NCBI RefSeq assembly: GCF_027497175.1
Contig: NZ_CP114901.1
Coordinates: 4,836,001 to 4,900,000 of the forward strand
Source of the DNA: Verrucosispora sp. WMMD573
Lineage (GTDB): Bacteria > Actinomycetota > Actinomycetes > Mycobacteriales > Micromonosporaceae
Direction of reading: 5' to 3'
Length of the DNA stretch: 64,000 nt
Shown here one piece after another: positions 41,508 through 51,143 of the stretch. The first letter of the stretch is position 1, and every line of letters starts with the position of its first letter. The position numbers and the translations under genes are program-made. Below the pieces are notes generated by a model that saw only the letters and a program-made list of their open reading frames with translations, ran no database searches and had not been told where the DNA came from.

Positions 41508-43424
41508 CTACAGGGTGCGGGCGAGGCGGTCGGCGAGGATCCGGGCGAACCGCGACGGGTCGGTCAGGTCTCCGCCCTCGGCGAGCAGCGCGGTGCCGTA
41601 GAGCAGCTCGGCGGTCTCCGCGAGGGAGTCGCCGGTGGCACCCTGCTCGTGTGCCTTGCGCAGGCCGGTGACGAGCGGGTGGGTGGGGTTGATCTCCAGG
41701 ATCCGCTTGACCTTCGGCACCTCCTGCCCCATCGCCCGGTACATCTTCTCCAGGGTGGGCGTGAGGTCGTGGGCGTCGCCGACCACGCAGGCCGGCGAGG
41801 TGGTCAGCCGCGACGACAGCCGGACCTCCTTGACGTGGTCCGCCAGCACGGTGCCCATCCAGCCGAGCAGGTCGGCGTACTCGGTGCGCTGCCGCTCCCG
41901 CTCGGCCTCGGCCTCGGTCCGCTCCTGCTCGGTGTCCAGGTCGACCTGCCCCTTGGCGACCGAGCGCAGCGTCTTGCCGGCGTAGCTGCCGACCCGCTCG
42001 ACCCAGACCTCGTCGACCGGGTCGGTGAGTAGCAGCACCTCGTAGCCCTTGGCGCGGAACGCCTCCATGTGCGGGGAGTTCTCGATGGTGGCCCGGTTTT
42101 CGCCGGTGGCGTAGTAGATGTCGCTCTGCCCCTCCCGCATGCGTTCGACGTAGCCAGCCAGGTCGGTCGGCTCGGCCGGGTCGTGGGTCGAGGCCACCGA
42201 CAGGATCTCCAACAGGGTTTCCTGGTTGTCGGTGTCCTCCAGCAGACCTTCCTTGACCACCGACCCGAACTCGCCCCAGAAGGTGCGGTAGCGCTCCGGC
42301 TGGTCGGTCTTGAGGTCCTTGACCGTGGCGAGGATCTTCTTGACCAGGCGGCGGCGCACGGCCCGGATCTGCCGGTCCTGCTGGAGGATCTCCCGGGAGA
42401 TGTTCAGCGACAGGTCGTGTGCGTCCACCACACCCTTGACGAACCGCAGATAGTTGGGCATCAGCGCGTCGCAGTCGTCCATGATGAACACGCGCTTGAC
42501 GTAGAGCTGCACCCCCCGGCGGCCCTGAGGGGAGAACAGGTCCAGCGGCGCGTGGGTGGGGATGAACAGCAGCGCCTCGTACTCGAAGGTCCCCTCCCCG
42601 CGCATGTGGATGGTCTCGAGCGGGTCCGCCCAGTCGTGGCTGACGTGCTTGTAGAACTCGTGGTACTCGGTGGGCTCGACCTCACCGCGCGGCCGGGCCC
42701 ACAGCGCCTTCATCGAGTTGAGCGTGACCGTCTCGATGGTGGCGGGGGCGTCGTCGGTGCCGGGACGCTCGACCGTCATCCGGATCGGGTGGGCGATGAA
42801 GTCGGAGTAGCGCTTGACGATCTCCCGGATCGTCCACTCGGCCGTGTAGTCGTGCAGATTGTCCTCGGCGTCGGCGGGCTTGAGGTGCAGGGTCACCGCC
42901 GTGCCCTGGGCAGCGTCGTCCAGCTCGGTGATGGTGTAGGTGCCCTCTCCGGTGGACTCCCAGCGGGTACCGCCGCTCTCGCCGGCCCGGCGGGTGACCA
43001 GCTCGACCCGCTCGGCGACCATGAACACGGCGTAGAAGCCGACGCCGAACTGACCGATCAGCTCCTGCGAGGCACCGGCGTCCTTGGCCTCCCGCAACTG
43101 CCGCAGCAGCTCGGCCGTGCCGGATTTGGCGATCGTGCCGATGACGGAGACCACCTCGTCACGGCTCATGCCGATGCCGTTGTCCCGCACGGTGAGGGTA
43201 CGGGCGTCCCGGTCGACCTCGATGGCGATGTGCAGATCGCCGGTGTCGACGGCGAGGTCCTTGTCGACCATCGACGCCAGGCGCAGCTTGTCCAGCGCGT
43301 CGGAGGCGTTCGAGATCAACTCGCGGAGGAACACGTCCTTGTTCGAGTAGATCGAGTGGACCATCAGCCGGAGCAGCTGACGCGCCTCGGCCTGGAACTC
43401 CAACGTCTCGGCCCGGTCGTTCAC
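41508..43424 (-). CDS. htpG: Molecular chaperone HtpG (bacterial Hsp90)
   Basis: The 638-residue protein has the GHKL ATPase signatures LRELISNASDALDKLR, VRDNGIGMSRDEV and IGQFGVGFYAVFMVAERVEL, followed by the middle domain (GVQLYVKRVFIMDDCD, NISREILQQDR) and the C-terminal dimerisation domain. The length is typical. The GHKL fold and the order of domains leave no alternative. Confidence 0.97.
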   Translation of the reverse strand: MNDRAETLEFQAEARQLLRLMVHSIYSNKDVFLRELISNASDALDKLRLASMVDKDLAVDTGDLHIAIEVDRDARTLTVRDNGIGMSRDEVVSVIGTIAKSGTAELLRQLREAKDAGASQELIGQFGVGFYAVFMVAERVELVTRRAGESGGTRWESTGEGTYTITELDDAAQGTAVTLHLKPADAEDNLHDYTAEWTIREIVKRYSDFIAHPIRMTVERPGTDDAPATIETVTLNSMKALWARPRGEVEPTEYHEFYKHVSHDWADPLETIHMRGEGTFEYEALLFIPTHAPLDLFSPQGRRGVQLYVKRVFIMDDCDALMPNYLRFVKGVVDAHDLSLNISREILQQDRQIRAVRRRLVKKILATVKDLKTDQPERYRTFWGEFGSVVKEGLLEDTDNQETLLEILSVASTHDPAEPTDLAGYVERMREGQSDIYYATGENRATIENSPHMEAFRAKGYEVLLLTDPVDEVWVERVGSYAGKTLRSVAKGQVDLDTEQERTEAEAERERQRTEYADLLGWMGTVLADHVKEVRLSSRLTTSPACVVGDAHDLTPTLEKMYRAMGQEVPKVKRILEINPTHPLVTGLRKAHEQGATGDSLAETAELLYGTALLAEGGDLTDPSRFARILADRLARTL

Positions 43425-43512
43425 ACCAAGTCCTTTCCGGTCGTCGCCACGGCGGTTCGCGGAAAGGATACGAGTCGTCGCGCTGCGCGTGCGTCGGGTG
43501 GTCCGCTTGTTC

Positions 43513-44148
43513 TCAACGCGGATTGATCAGCACGGCGTAGTCGGCCGCGGTGAGCGGCCCCGACGACAGCGAGCCGTCCGCCCGGGGGACGCTCAACGGC
43601 GTGCCGCCCTCCAGGAACAGCACCGCCGTGACGTCGGTGCGGGCGCCAAGGGTGCAGACGATCTGGCCGTACGCCAGCCGACCGTCGATGCGGCCGGTGT
43701 CCACCGCGGTCAGCCCGACGGTGACCCGGGCCAGCCCGTCGACCAGCTCGACCACCGCGCTGGTGAAGGCCCCCGGCAGAGCGCTGGTCAGCCCGTCGTC
43801 GCGCTCGGCCGGGGTCGGCCCGGCCAGCAGGGCCCGCAACTGCGCGTCGAGCGCGGGCACCTGGTCGGCGCGGCGGATCACCGGCACCAGGCGTTCGTCG
43901 CGGGAGAAGTAGAGCACCTCGGTGACCGCGCCGGTCTCGGCCGCCGTCGGTGCCGCCGTGGCGGTGGACGGGAAGGGCACGGGTGGCGGGGTGACCGCGC
44001 GAGGTTGGTCCTCGACGGGCACCCCACACGCCCCGAGCAGGGCGAGCACCGCGGCGACCGCCAGGGCTACCCCGGTCTTGCGCACGGTACGCCCGGTGCG
44101 GGCTGGTTGACCGGCATGCTCGGGCTCGACGCTGGCGGGTCGGGTCAT
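43513..44148 (-). CDS. GerMN-domain lipoprotein (LpqB/CseA-like)
   Basis: The 211-residue protein has a basic N-terminus, a hydrophobic stretch and a lipobox ALLGAC, so it should be a membrane-anchored lipoprotein. The rest is a GerMN domain (TEVLYFSRDERLVPVIR, LVDGLARVTVGLTAV, LAYGQIVCTLGA). It follows a sensor kinase gene with a one-base overlap at 44148, a layout like MtrAB-LpqB or CseABC, and probably modulates that kinase. It is much shorter than LpqB (about 580 residues) because it lacks the beta-propeller. Confidence 0.85.
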   Translation of the reverse strand: MTRPASVEPEHAGQPARTGRTVRKTGVALAVAAVLALLGACGVPVEDQPRAVTPPPVPFPSTATAAPTAAETGAVTEVLYFSRDERLVPVIRRADQVPALDAQLRALLAGPTPAERDDGLTSALPGAFTSAVVELVDGLARVTVGLTAVDTGRIDGRLAYGQIVCTLGARTDVTAVLFLEGGTPLSVPRADGSLSSGPLTAADYAVLINPR

Positions 44149-45500
44149 CAGACGCTCCCGGGCAGGGTGACGCGGAACCGGGCACCGCCCTCCGGGCGGT
44201 CGCTGACCGAGGCGTCGCCGCCGTGCGCGGCGGCGTGCTGGGCCACCAGGGCCAACCCCAGGCCGGTGCCGTCGCCGCCGCCCCGGTAGTTGGCGGCCCG
44301 GCCCCGGACGAAGCGGTCGAAGATCACCTTGCGGTCCTCCATCGGCACTCCCGGGCCCTCGTCGTCGACCTCGATCACGCCCGTGTCCGCGACATGGGAC
44401 AGCCGCACCGCGACCGGCCCGGCACCGTACCGCTCGGCGTTGTCCAGCAGGTTGGCCAACACCTGGGTGACCCGGCGGCGGTCCACCCGCCAGCTGGACG
44501 GCGTCCCCGTCTCCAGCTGCACCATCGTCTCCGGCAGGTCCCGGTCCCGGCACGCCTGTCGGGCCAGCTCGGGCAGGTCGACCGGCTCCCGGTGCACCGG
44601 CTGATCGCCACGGGCCAGGTCCAACAGGTCGTTGACCAGTTGCTGAAAGCGTTCGATCTCGTCGGCGACGAGCCGGGCTGCGGTGGCGGTCCGCTCGTCC
44701 TGGTTCTCCCGACGCCGGGACAACACGCTCGCGGCCGCGGCGAGAGTCTGCAACGGCGAGCGCAACTCGTGGCTGACGTCGGCGGCGAAGCGCCGGTCCC
44801 GGTCGATCCGCCCGGCCAACTCGTCGACCATCCGGTTGAAGGAGGTGGAGAGGCGGGTCAGGTCCGGGTCGGTGTCCGGGGCGAGCCGGGTGGTGAAGTC
44901 GCCGGCCGCGATCCGCTCGGCCGCGTCGGCCACTGCGGTCAGCGGACGCAGCCCGTGTCGGGTGGCGTACCACCCGAGGGCCGCCCCCGACCCGGCCACC
45001 ATGATCGCGACCGCGGTGAGTGCCAGCGCCAGCACCTGGAAGGTCTGCTCCAGCTCCCGCAGCGAGGCGATCTCGTAGAAGGCTGTCGACTCGGACAGCG
45101 GCACGCCGACCAGCATCACCGGGTTGTCGTTGAGGCGGACCCGCTGCACCGCCGGCTCCCCCGCCGAGACCAGGTCCTGAAGCCGGGCCGGCACGATGGT
45201 GGTGAGCCCGGTGTCGGCGCTGCGCGCGTACCACTCGCCGTCGAGCAGCACCAGGGGGCGTCGGCCGGTGCCGGTGTCCAGCGCCCGCAGCGCCTCCGCG
45301 ACGTCCGGGTTCTCGGTGTTCAGGCCGGCGCGGACCACCGCCGCGTCGTAGTACGCCGCCCGCAACACGGTGCGCTCCCGCTCGGTGAGCAACGTACGGC
45401 GGGTCAGCTCGTACGACACCAGAGCCATCGAGGCGGACAGCAGCAGCGCACCGATCGCGAACGCGGCGGTGACCCGGGCCCGCAGTCCGAGACGTCTCAT
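44148..45500 (-). CDS. Membrane sensor histidine kinase
   Basis: The 450-residue kinase has two transmembrane helices (about 8-30 and 170-195) around an extracellular sensor, a HAMP domain, the phospho-acceptor FAADVSHELRSPLQTL, an N box LLDNAERYG and G boxes DEGPGVP and GDGTGLGLALV. ATG 45500 overlaps the response regulator stop by 4 bp. It is probably an envelope-stress type sensor, judged from the lipoprotein partner. Confidence 0.9.
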   Translation of the reverse strand: MRRLGLRARVTAAFAIGALLLSASMALVSYELTRRTLLTERERTVLRAAYYDAAVVRAGLNTENPDVAEALRALDTGTGRRPLVLLDGEWYARSADTGLTTIVPARLQDLVSAGEPAVQRVRLNDNPVMLVGVPLSESTAFYEIASLRELEQTFQVLALALTAVAIMVAGSGAALGWYATRHGLRPLTAVADAAERIAAGDFTTRLAPDTDPDLTRLSTSFNRMVDELAGRIDRDRRFAADVSHELRSPLQTLAAAASVLSRRRENQDERTATAARLVADEIERFQQLVNDLLDLARGDQPVHREPVDLPELARQACRDRDLPETMVQLETGTPSSWRVDRRRVTQVLANLLDNAERYGAGPVAVRLSHVADTGVIEVDDEGPGVPMEDRKVIFDRFVRGRAANYRGGGDGTGLGLALVAQHAAAHGGDASVSDRPEGGARFRVTLPGSV

Positions 45501-46186
45501 CGTTGCAGCTTGTAACCGAGACCGCGCAACGTCACCAGGTGCCGGGGATTGGCCGGGTCGGCCTCGATCTTCTGGCGCAGCCGACCGACGTGCACGTCGA
45601 CCAGCCGTTCGTCGCCGCTGTCGTACCCCCAGACCCGGCTGAGCAGCTGCTGGCGCGACAGCACTCGACCGGCGTGTTCGGCCAGCTCGCACAGCAACCG
45701 GAACTCCGTACGGGTGACCGCGACCGGTTCGCCGGACCGCCGCACCTCCCCCGCCTCGGGGCTTACCTCCAGGTCGCCGAAGGCGAGCACCGGCACCGGC
45801 TCGGGACCGTCCGGTGCGGTCGCCGCCCGGCCGCGTCGGCGCAGGGCGCGCAGCCGAGCGGTCAGCTCCTTGATCGCCACCGGCTTGACCACGTAGTCGT
45901 CGGCGCCGGCCTCCAGCGCGGCGACGATGTCGTGGGTGTCATCGCGGGCGCTGACCACGACGATCGGGACGTCGTCGTCGCGGCGCAGCTGCCGGATGCC
46001 CTCGAAGCCGTCGATGCCGGGCAGCATCAGGTCGACCAGGACGTAGTCGGCGGGATCCCGGCGCTGCGTGCGCAGGCCCTCCTCGGCGGTGGCCGCTCCC
46101 CGGGCCTCGTAGCCCTCGTCCTCCAGGGCGAGCAGCAACGCCAACCGGATCCGGTCGTCGTCCTCGATCACCAGTACCGCTGTCAT
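45497..46186 (-). CDS. OmpR/PhoB-family response regulator
   Basis: The 229-residue protein has the receiver acidic pair EDDD, the phospho-acceptor Asp in VLVDLMLPG, Thr/Ser in VVVSARDD and Lys in DDYVVKPV. A winged-helix effector domain follows (TRTEFRLLCELAEHAGRVLS, VDVHVGRLRQKIE, LRGLGYKL). ATG 46186 starts the first strand. It is the first gene of the three-gene operon. Confidence 0.95.
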   Translation of the reverse strand: MTAVLVIEDDDRIRLALLLALEDEGYEARGAATAEEGLRTQRRDPADYVLVDLMLPGIDGFEGIRQLRRDDDVPIVVVSARDDTHDIVAALEAGADDYVVKPVAIKELTARLRALRRRGRAATAPDGPEPVPVLAFGDLEVSPEAGEVRRSGEPVAVTRTEFRLLCELAEHAGRVLSRQQLLSRVWGYDSGDERLVDVHVGRLRQKIEADPANPRHLVTLRGLGYKLQR

Positions 46187-46339
46187 ACCGGAATCATCCC
46201 CAAGCCCTGGCCGCCGGGCCAACCGCGATCGACAACAGGGTGTTTTGTCACGCAACTGTCATCCGTCCGCGCGGTGCCCGCCAACCCCGCTGGGCAGGGT
46301 GAGAGCCACCCGGAGACCGCAGGAGAGGGGGCCTTGGCC

Positions 46340-46816
46340 GTGACCGCACCACGACGCCCCGAGTGCTCGGTGCCGCTGGTGGAGGTGTCCATCACCGAGT
46401 TCGATCTGAGCTGCCTGCCCGAGACCGGCGCGGTGCTCGATCAGCTACTGGCCCTGCGCCCCCAGCAGGTCGTGATCGACCTGGCCGGCTGCCGGCACAT
46501 CGACGCCGCCGCCATCGGCCTGCTGCTCGATGTGCACCGCCGGATGGTCCGTGCCGGGGGTGTGCTGGCGGTACGCAATCCCAACCCGCGCATCACCCGG
46601 ATCCTGCAGACCGCCCGGCTGGACCAGATCCTGCCGGTGCACAACGATGCCGGAGCCGCCCCGGCCCCGGCCACCGAAGAGGCAGCCGCCCCAGCTGCCT
46701 CCGCCGCACCTACCTCCGCCGAAGTGGCAGTCCTACCGGCCGGCGGGACACCGTCGCCGGGTGCGGCGCCGCGCGCTGCCGCGTACGGCCGCGCCGCGGT
46801 CACCGTACGCACCTGA
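46340..46816 (+). CDS. STAS-domain protein (anti-sigma antagonist-like)
   Basis: The 158-residue protein carries one STAS domain (about 15-105: QQVVIDLAGCRHIDAAAIGL, RMVRAGGVLAVRNPN) followed by a long Ala/Pro tail. The phospho-acceptor position reads HIDAAAIG, lacking the Ser/Thr of a normal anti-anti-sigma factor, so it may not be kinase-regulated. GTG 46340 is used; TTG 46334 has a better-spaced AGGAG and may be the true start. Confidence 0.8.
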   Translation: MTAPRRPECSVPLVEVSITEFDLSCLPETGAVLDQLLALRPQQVVIDLAGCRHIDAAAIGLLLDVHRRMVRAGGVLAVRNPNPRITRILQTARLDQILPVHNDAGAAPAPATEEAAAPAASAAPTSAEVAVLPAGGTPSPGAAPRAAAYGRAAVTVRT

Positions 46817-46861
46817 CCCCACCGCAGCCGACCGCACCAGACCGTGAGCACGAGGAGCAGC

Positions 46862-47131
46862 ATGACCAGCGCCGGGATCGTCGCGGCTCTCGCCGTGGGC
46901 CTTGCCGTCGGTGCCCTCGGCCGACTGGTCCTGCCCGGCCGCCCGGCCGTGCCGTTGTGGCTCACCACGACCATCGGAGCTGTTGCCGCGCTGCTCGGCG
47001 CCATCACCGCCTGGCTCGCCGGCGTTCAGGGGTTCAGCCTGCTGGGTCTGGTGGTGCAGGCCGGGCTCGCCGCGATCGCGGTGGTGATCGTGGTCGCCAC
47101 GACCGGCAAGGAACGCTCCGACTCCCGGTGA
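46862..47131 (+). CDS. GlsB/YeaQ/YmgE-family small membrane protein
   Basis: The 89-residue protein has three hydrophobic helices with the Gly-rich first helix AALAVGLAVGALGRLVLPG typical of the transglycosylase-associated family. Function is not established; members are stress-induced. ATG 46862 follows GAGGAGC. It lies between two STAS genes and may be cotranscribed. Confidence 0.85.
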   Translation: MTSAGIVAALAVGLAVGALGRLVLPGRPAVPLWLTTTIGAVAALLGAITAWLAGVQGFSLLGLVVQAGLAAIAVVIVVATTGKERSDSR

Positions 47132-47215
47132 GTAGTCCGCCCGGCGACGGTGCTCCCCCGCCGCCCCGAGTTCCGTACCCCGGCCGAGCGGCCGCGGCAC
47201 CGGAGAGGAAGCAGG

Positions 47216-47890
47216 ATGACCGTCGTACCGGACGACAACCTGATGACCCTGATCTGCGACGTCTGTGGTGACACCACCACCGGCACCGCCTGCGTGCTGC
47301 CCGACGCCGAGGTTGTCTGGACGCTGGTCTCCGATCACGGGTGGAGCGGTTCACCGTTCGCCACCGGTCCGCACCGCTGTCCCCGGTGCAGTTCACTGCC
47401 GCCGGGCAGCCCACTCGGTGACGGCGACCGCGGCGGGTCGGGCGGCGGCACCGAGGCGGCGGCGGCCCCCGCCGACAGCGGTGCCGATCCGGGCACCGGC
47501 GACCCGCTGCGGGCCTCGCTGCGCGCCGCCTTCGACCTGGCCGGGACGGTAGTGGTGGACCTGACCCAGGTACAGGTCATCGACTCGGTCGGGCTGGGCA
47601 TGCTCGTCCGGGCCCACCGGGACGTACGCGAGCAGGGCGGGCGGCTGTGTCTCGCCGCGCCGTCGAGGTTCATCCGCACCGTGCTGCACACCATGAAGCT
47701 CGACGGGGTCTTCCCGATCTTCGACAGCCTCGACGCTGCTCTCGATCAACTGAGTGCCGCGGCGGTGCAGAACGCCGTTTCGGTCGGCATCTCGTCGGTC
47801 GACGTGACTCCCAGCGACGTGCCACGGCCCGCCGCCGAGGTGTCGTCGCTGCCCACGAGCCGCCGTCCGGCAAGCCGCGTCACCGTCTGA
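47216..47890 (+). CDS. STAS-domain protein with N-terminal Cys motif
   Basis: The 224-residue protein begins with a short region carrying ICDVCGD and RCPRCSS (a possible zinc ribbon), a Gly/Ala linker, then a STAS domain (VVVDLTQVQVIDSVGLGMLV) with Ser at the acceptor site, and a tail. This unlike pair of STAS genes (46340 lacks the Ser) suggests a partner-switch module, though no anti-sigma kinase is adjacent. ATG 47216 follows GAGAGGAAG. Confidence 0.8.
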   Translation: MTVVPDDNLMTLICDVCGDTTTGTACVLPDAEVVWTLVSDHGWSGSPFATGPHRCPRCSSLPPGSPLGDGDRGGSGGGTEAAAAPADSGADPGTGDPLRASLRAAFDLAGTVVVDLTQVQVIDSVGLGMLVRAHRDVREQGGRLCLAAPSRFIRTVLHTMKLDGVFPIFDSLDAALDQLSAAAVQNAVSVGISSVDVTPSDVPRPAAEVSSLPTSRRPASRVTV

Positions 47891-47996
47891 CGCCGCGCCG
47901 CATTGATGATTGTCTGATAAAGCACCCGTAGCTTTCGGTAGTCGTCAATCCGCCGACATTCTTCCCGTACCGGGACAGTCCGGAGGTCGGTGATCC

Positions 47997-49673
47997 ATGC
48001 CCGAATCCCGTGATACCGGCGTCGTGTCCACGCGACGTCGCGGACGGCCCGGATTCCCGCTCGGCGTGGCGCTGGTGACGGCTGGCGTCCTGTTTCAACT
48101 GCCCGACGTGCGGATGATGATCGAGCATGCCCGCATGGAACCGGCACAGCCCGGTATGCCGGGTATGGAGGGCACTCCCCCCGGCGAGCCGATGGACATG
48201 TGGACGCCCACGATGATCCTCGGCATGCTGCTGCTCCTCGCCGGCCTGCTGATGGCTGGGCGGGCGTTGTTCGCGGGCATCCAGCGACCGGACTCCGGAG
48301 GCGTCACCGTGGAGTCGATCGAGCATGGTCGGCTGAGACCGGCCTACTGGATCACCTGCGCGGTGCTGACCATCGCCCTGGTGGTGGACATCATGAAGCC
48401 ACTCACCCTCGGCTTCGTCATGCCCGGCATGAGCGACGAGTACGACATGTCGCTCGAATCGATCTCGGTCCTGCCGCTGGTCGCCCTCACCGGTACCGCC
48501 GTCGGGTCGGTCCTCTGGGGCCTGCTCGGCGACCGGTACGGGCGGCGGACCGCCCTGCTCCTGGCCACCCTGCTGTTCATCGCCACCTCGGCGTGCGGGG
48601 CGATGCCCAGCTTCGAGTGGAACCTGGTGATGTGCTTCGCGATGGGCACCTCCGCCGGTGGCCTGCTGCCCCTGGTGTTCACGCTGATCGCCGAGCTGAC
48701 TCCACGTCGACATCGCGGCTGGGTGGCGGTGACCGTCGGTGGGATCGGTGGTCTGGGCGGGTACCTGGCGGCCAGTGAGGCGGCGCGTCACCTTGAGCCG
48801 GCGCTGACCTGGCGCGCGCTCTGGCTGGTCGGGCTGCCCTCCGGGCTGCTGCTGTTGCTGATGGCACCGCTGATTCCCGAATCGCCGTTGTACCTGCTGC
48901 GCGCCGGGCGGCGCACCGAGGCGGAGGCGGTGCTCCGTCGTTACGGATCCCGTCTTGGCGCCACGCCACCGGCCGTCGGGCTCGCGGCGACACGCCTCGG
49001 CGTGGGGGCGATGCTGCGGGCGTATCCCGTCGTGACGTCGGTGATCGGCGTGGTCGGTGTCGTGTGGGGGCTGGTGAACTTCGGCTTCCTGGTCATGTTG
49101 CCCGCGCAACTACGCGAGGCCGGGCTGGCCGGTGGCGTCGCGAGCGGACTGCTGGCCGACTCGGCGCTCTACTCGACCCCGGCCCTGGCGCTCGTCGTGC
49201 TGCTCTACGCGGCCTGGAGCGGTCGCCGGGCACTGGCGCTGTTCATCGCGATCACCGCGATCGGGCTCGGCGGAGTGGCCCTCTGGACCGCCGGCAGCGG
49301 CGGGACGGTGCTGCTGTTGGCTTCCATCGGCGTGCTGGTGCTGTCGCTGTCCGCGGTCAACGCGATGCTGCTGCCCTACAGCGCTGAGATCTACCCGACC
49401 GCGATGCGGGCCACCGGCTCCGGCTTCGCCGGTGCGGCCACCAAGGTCGGTGGCATCCTCGGACCATCCACCACGCTGCTGGTCCTCTCCCTCGGCCACG
49501 GGCTCGTGCTGCCGGCCATCGCGCTGGGTGCGCTGTGTCTGGTCGCCGCCGTCCTGCTGCTTGTTTTCGGGCCGGAGCTGGGCGCGTCCGTCGGGCCACT
49601 CGCGCGCCGACGGCGCGGGCGAGAGGTTCCTGGCGCGCGGTTGAACCGATCCACCACCTCCGCCCGTACCTGA
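47997..49673 (+). CDS. MFS transporter with Met-rich N-terminal extension
   Basis: The 558-residue protein has two extra N-terminal helices around a Met-rich loop (ARMEPAQPGMPGMEG, PMDMWTPTM), then a 12-helix sugar/organic-acid-type MFS domain with WGLLGDRYGRRTALLLA and PYSAEIYPTAMRATGSG. The extension is absent from ordinary family members and could bind a soft metal. ATG 47997 has GGAGG upstream. The substrate is unknown. Confidence 0.8.
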   Translation: MPESRDTGVVSTRRRGRPGFPLGVALVTAGVLFQLPDVRMMIEHARMEPAQPGMPGMEGTPPGEPMDMWTPTMILGMLLLLAGLLMAGRALFAGIQRPDSGGVTVESIEHGRLRPAYWITCAVLTIALVVDIMKPLTLGFVMPGMSDEYDMSLESISVLPLVALTGTAVGSVLWGLLGDRYGRRTALLLATLLFIATSACGAMPSFEWNLVMCFAMGTSAGGLLPLVFTLIAELTPRRHRGWVAVTVGGIGGLGGYLAASEAARHLEPALTWRALWLVGLPSGLLLLLMAPLIPESPLYLLRAGRRTEAEAVLRRYGSRLGATPPAVGLAATRLGVGAMLRAYPVVTSVIGVVGVVWGLVNFGFLVMLPAQLREAGLAGGVASGLLADSALYSTPALALVVLLYAAWSGRRALALFIAITAIGLGGVALWTAGSGGTVLLLASIGVLVLSLSAVNAMLLPYSAEIYPTAMRATGSGFAGAATKVGGILGPSTTLLVLSLGHGLVLPAIALGALCLVAAVLLLVFGPELGASVGPLARRRRGREVPGARLNRSTTSART

Positions 49674-49691
49674 GGGCGAAGGGAGTGGCCC

Positions 49692-50486
49692 ATGAAGCGC
49701 CTGACCCCGTTGCTCACCCTCCTGTCGGGGGCGGTGACGGCTGCTGTGCTGTTCACAATGAGTGCGCAGGCATCTCCGCCGGGCACCCAACCCGAGGCCG
49801 GTGGAGGTGCACCGGCCGCCGCGCCGGCCGCACCCGCCGACGAGGAGGCGGACGCCGACGCCGCGGTGGACCCCGACGCCGAGGTGCCCGGGGAGGAACC
49901 GACCGACGCCGACGCCCGGCGACCGGCCGGCACCTCGCCGCCGACGGATCCGGATGCCTCGTCGGCCGGCACCGAGGTGACGTCGGTCGAGCAGAACTGG
50001 ATCGGTGAACTCGAAAACGGGGCCACCATCGCCATCACCGTGAAGGACGGCAAGGCCGAGGCGTACGTCTGCGACGGCCGGAGCATGGAACTGTGGCTGT
50101 CCGGCACGGTGCGCGACGGCAAGCTCGAACTGACCGGCAAGGACGCGAAGCTGACCGGTGTCATCCGGGGTGACCGCGCCAGCGGTGAGATGGTCGTCGG
50201 CGTACGGCGCTGGAAGTTCACCGCCCGACCCGACGACACGTCGGCCGACGAAGCGGTGGTGAAATCCGGTTCGGGCACCGCTCCGGCGATCTACCGGGTG
50301 ACCGACGAGACCCGCAAGGCCGGCTTCGACGGCGGCTGGATCATGCTGCCCGACGGCACCCAGATCGGCATCGTCACCTGGAACGGCCAGCCCATTCCGG
50401 CACCGCCGTTGGACCCCGCCTTCAACAGCACCGTCGTGAACGGAGTGACCCTCGTGGCCGAGCCGGTCGTCCCCGGGGCGCGGTGA
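49692..50486 (+). CDS. Secreted acidic protein of unknown function
   Basis: The 264-residue protein has a signal peptide (LTPLLTLLSGAVTAAVLFTM with cleavage near QASPPG), a low-complexity Ala/Pro/Asp/Glu linker of about 70 residues and a beta-rich C-terminal domain (WIGELENGATIAITV, DGRSMELWLSGTV, DGGWIMLPDGTQIGIV). No family is recognised. It precedes and overlaps the DUF6529 gene, so it may belong to the same membrane redox set. ATG 49692. Confidence 0.75.
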   Translation: MKRLTPLLTLLSGAVTAAVLFTMSAQASPPGTQPEAGGGAPAAAPAAPADEEADADAAVDPDAEVPGEEPTDADARRPAGTSPPTDPDASSAGTEVTSVEQNWIGELENGATIAITVKDGKAEAYVCDGRSMELWLSGTVRDGKLELTGKDAKLTGVIRGDRASGEMVVGVRRWKFTARPDDTSADEAVVKSGSGTAPAIYRVTDETRKAGFDGGWIMLPDGTQIGIVTWNGQPIPAPPLDPAFNSTVVNGVTLVAEPVVPGAR

Positions 50487-51118
50487 TGTCCCAGCACCGG
50501 CAGGGCGGGGCACGCACGGTGCCCCGCCGGGCGCCTGAGCCCACCGTCGAGGTGATGCGTGACTTCGGGGCCCCGCCGCCGAGCGCACCGAGGCGGCGGC
50601 CCTCGCTGCTGGTGCCGCTGGTGGTCGGGGCCGGGGTGGCGGTGGCGCTCGGTGTCTACGGACGCACCCACACCCCCACCGGCATCGCGGTGAACGTGGC
50701 CGGCTTCTCCTCGCCGCTGACGGTGAAGGTGTGGCTCGGCACCGGGGCGGCCTTCTTCGCCGTCATCCAACTGCTGTCCGCGCTGGCGATGTGGGGTCGG
50801 CTCGGCGGCTTCTCCCCGTCCTGGGCCGGCTCGGCGCACCGGTGGTCGGGGCGGATCGCGTTCCTGCTCACCGTGCCGGTCGCGGTGCACTGCCTCTACG
50901 CGCTCGGCTTCGCCGACTACGACACCCGTACGCTGCTGCACTCCCTGCTGGGCTGCTTCTTCTTCGGTGCCTTCGCCACCAAGATGCTGACCCTGCCCAA
51001 GCGGGGCCTTGCCGGTTGGGTGCTCCCCACGGTCGGCGGGGTCGTGTTCGTCGCCCTGATCGGGGTCTTCCTGACCTCGTCGGTCTGGTACTTCACCACG
51101 TTCGGCATCCAGTTCTGA
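50486..51118 (+). CDS. DUF6529-like membrane protein
   Basis: The 210-residue protein has a proline-rich cytoplasmic start and about five hydrophobic helices. Conserved His residues (SAHRWSGRIAFL, VAVHCLYALG, LLHSLLGCFFFG) look like haem-b ligands, as in ferric-reductase-like membrane proteins. With the following Rieske gene it could move electrons across or at the membrane. ATG 50486 is used; GTG 50483 overlaps the previous stop. Confidence 0.75.
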   Translation: MSQHRQGGARTVPRRAPEPTVEVMRDFGAPPPSAPRRRPSLLVPLVVGAGVAVALGVYGRTHTPTGIAVNVAGFSSPLTVKVWLGTGAAFFAVIQLLSALAMWGRLGGFSPSWAGSAHRWSGRIAFLLTVPVAVHCLYALGFADYDTRTLLHSLLGCFFFGAFATKMLTLPKRGLAGWVLPTVGGVVFVALIGVFLTSSVWYFTTFGIQF

Positions 51119-51143
51119 TCCCCGGAAAGGCAAGGCACCTCGG

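Noticed and set aside
42069..43526. Long open frame on the plus strand opposite htpG
   Set aside because: The minus strand encodes a full, unmistakable HtpG with normal codon bias. The frame opposite is a high-GC shadow with no domain character. Similar long shadows opposite other genes (for example 24, 34 and 45 kb) were dropped for the same reason.
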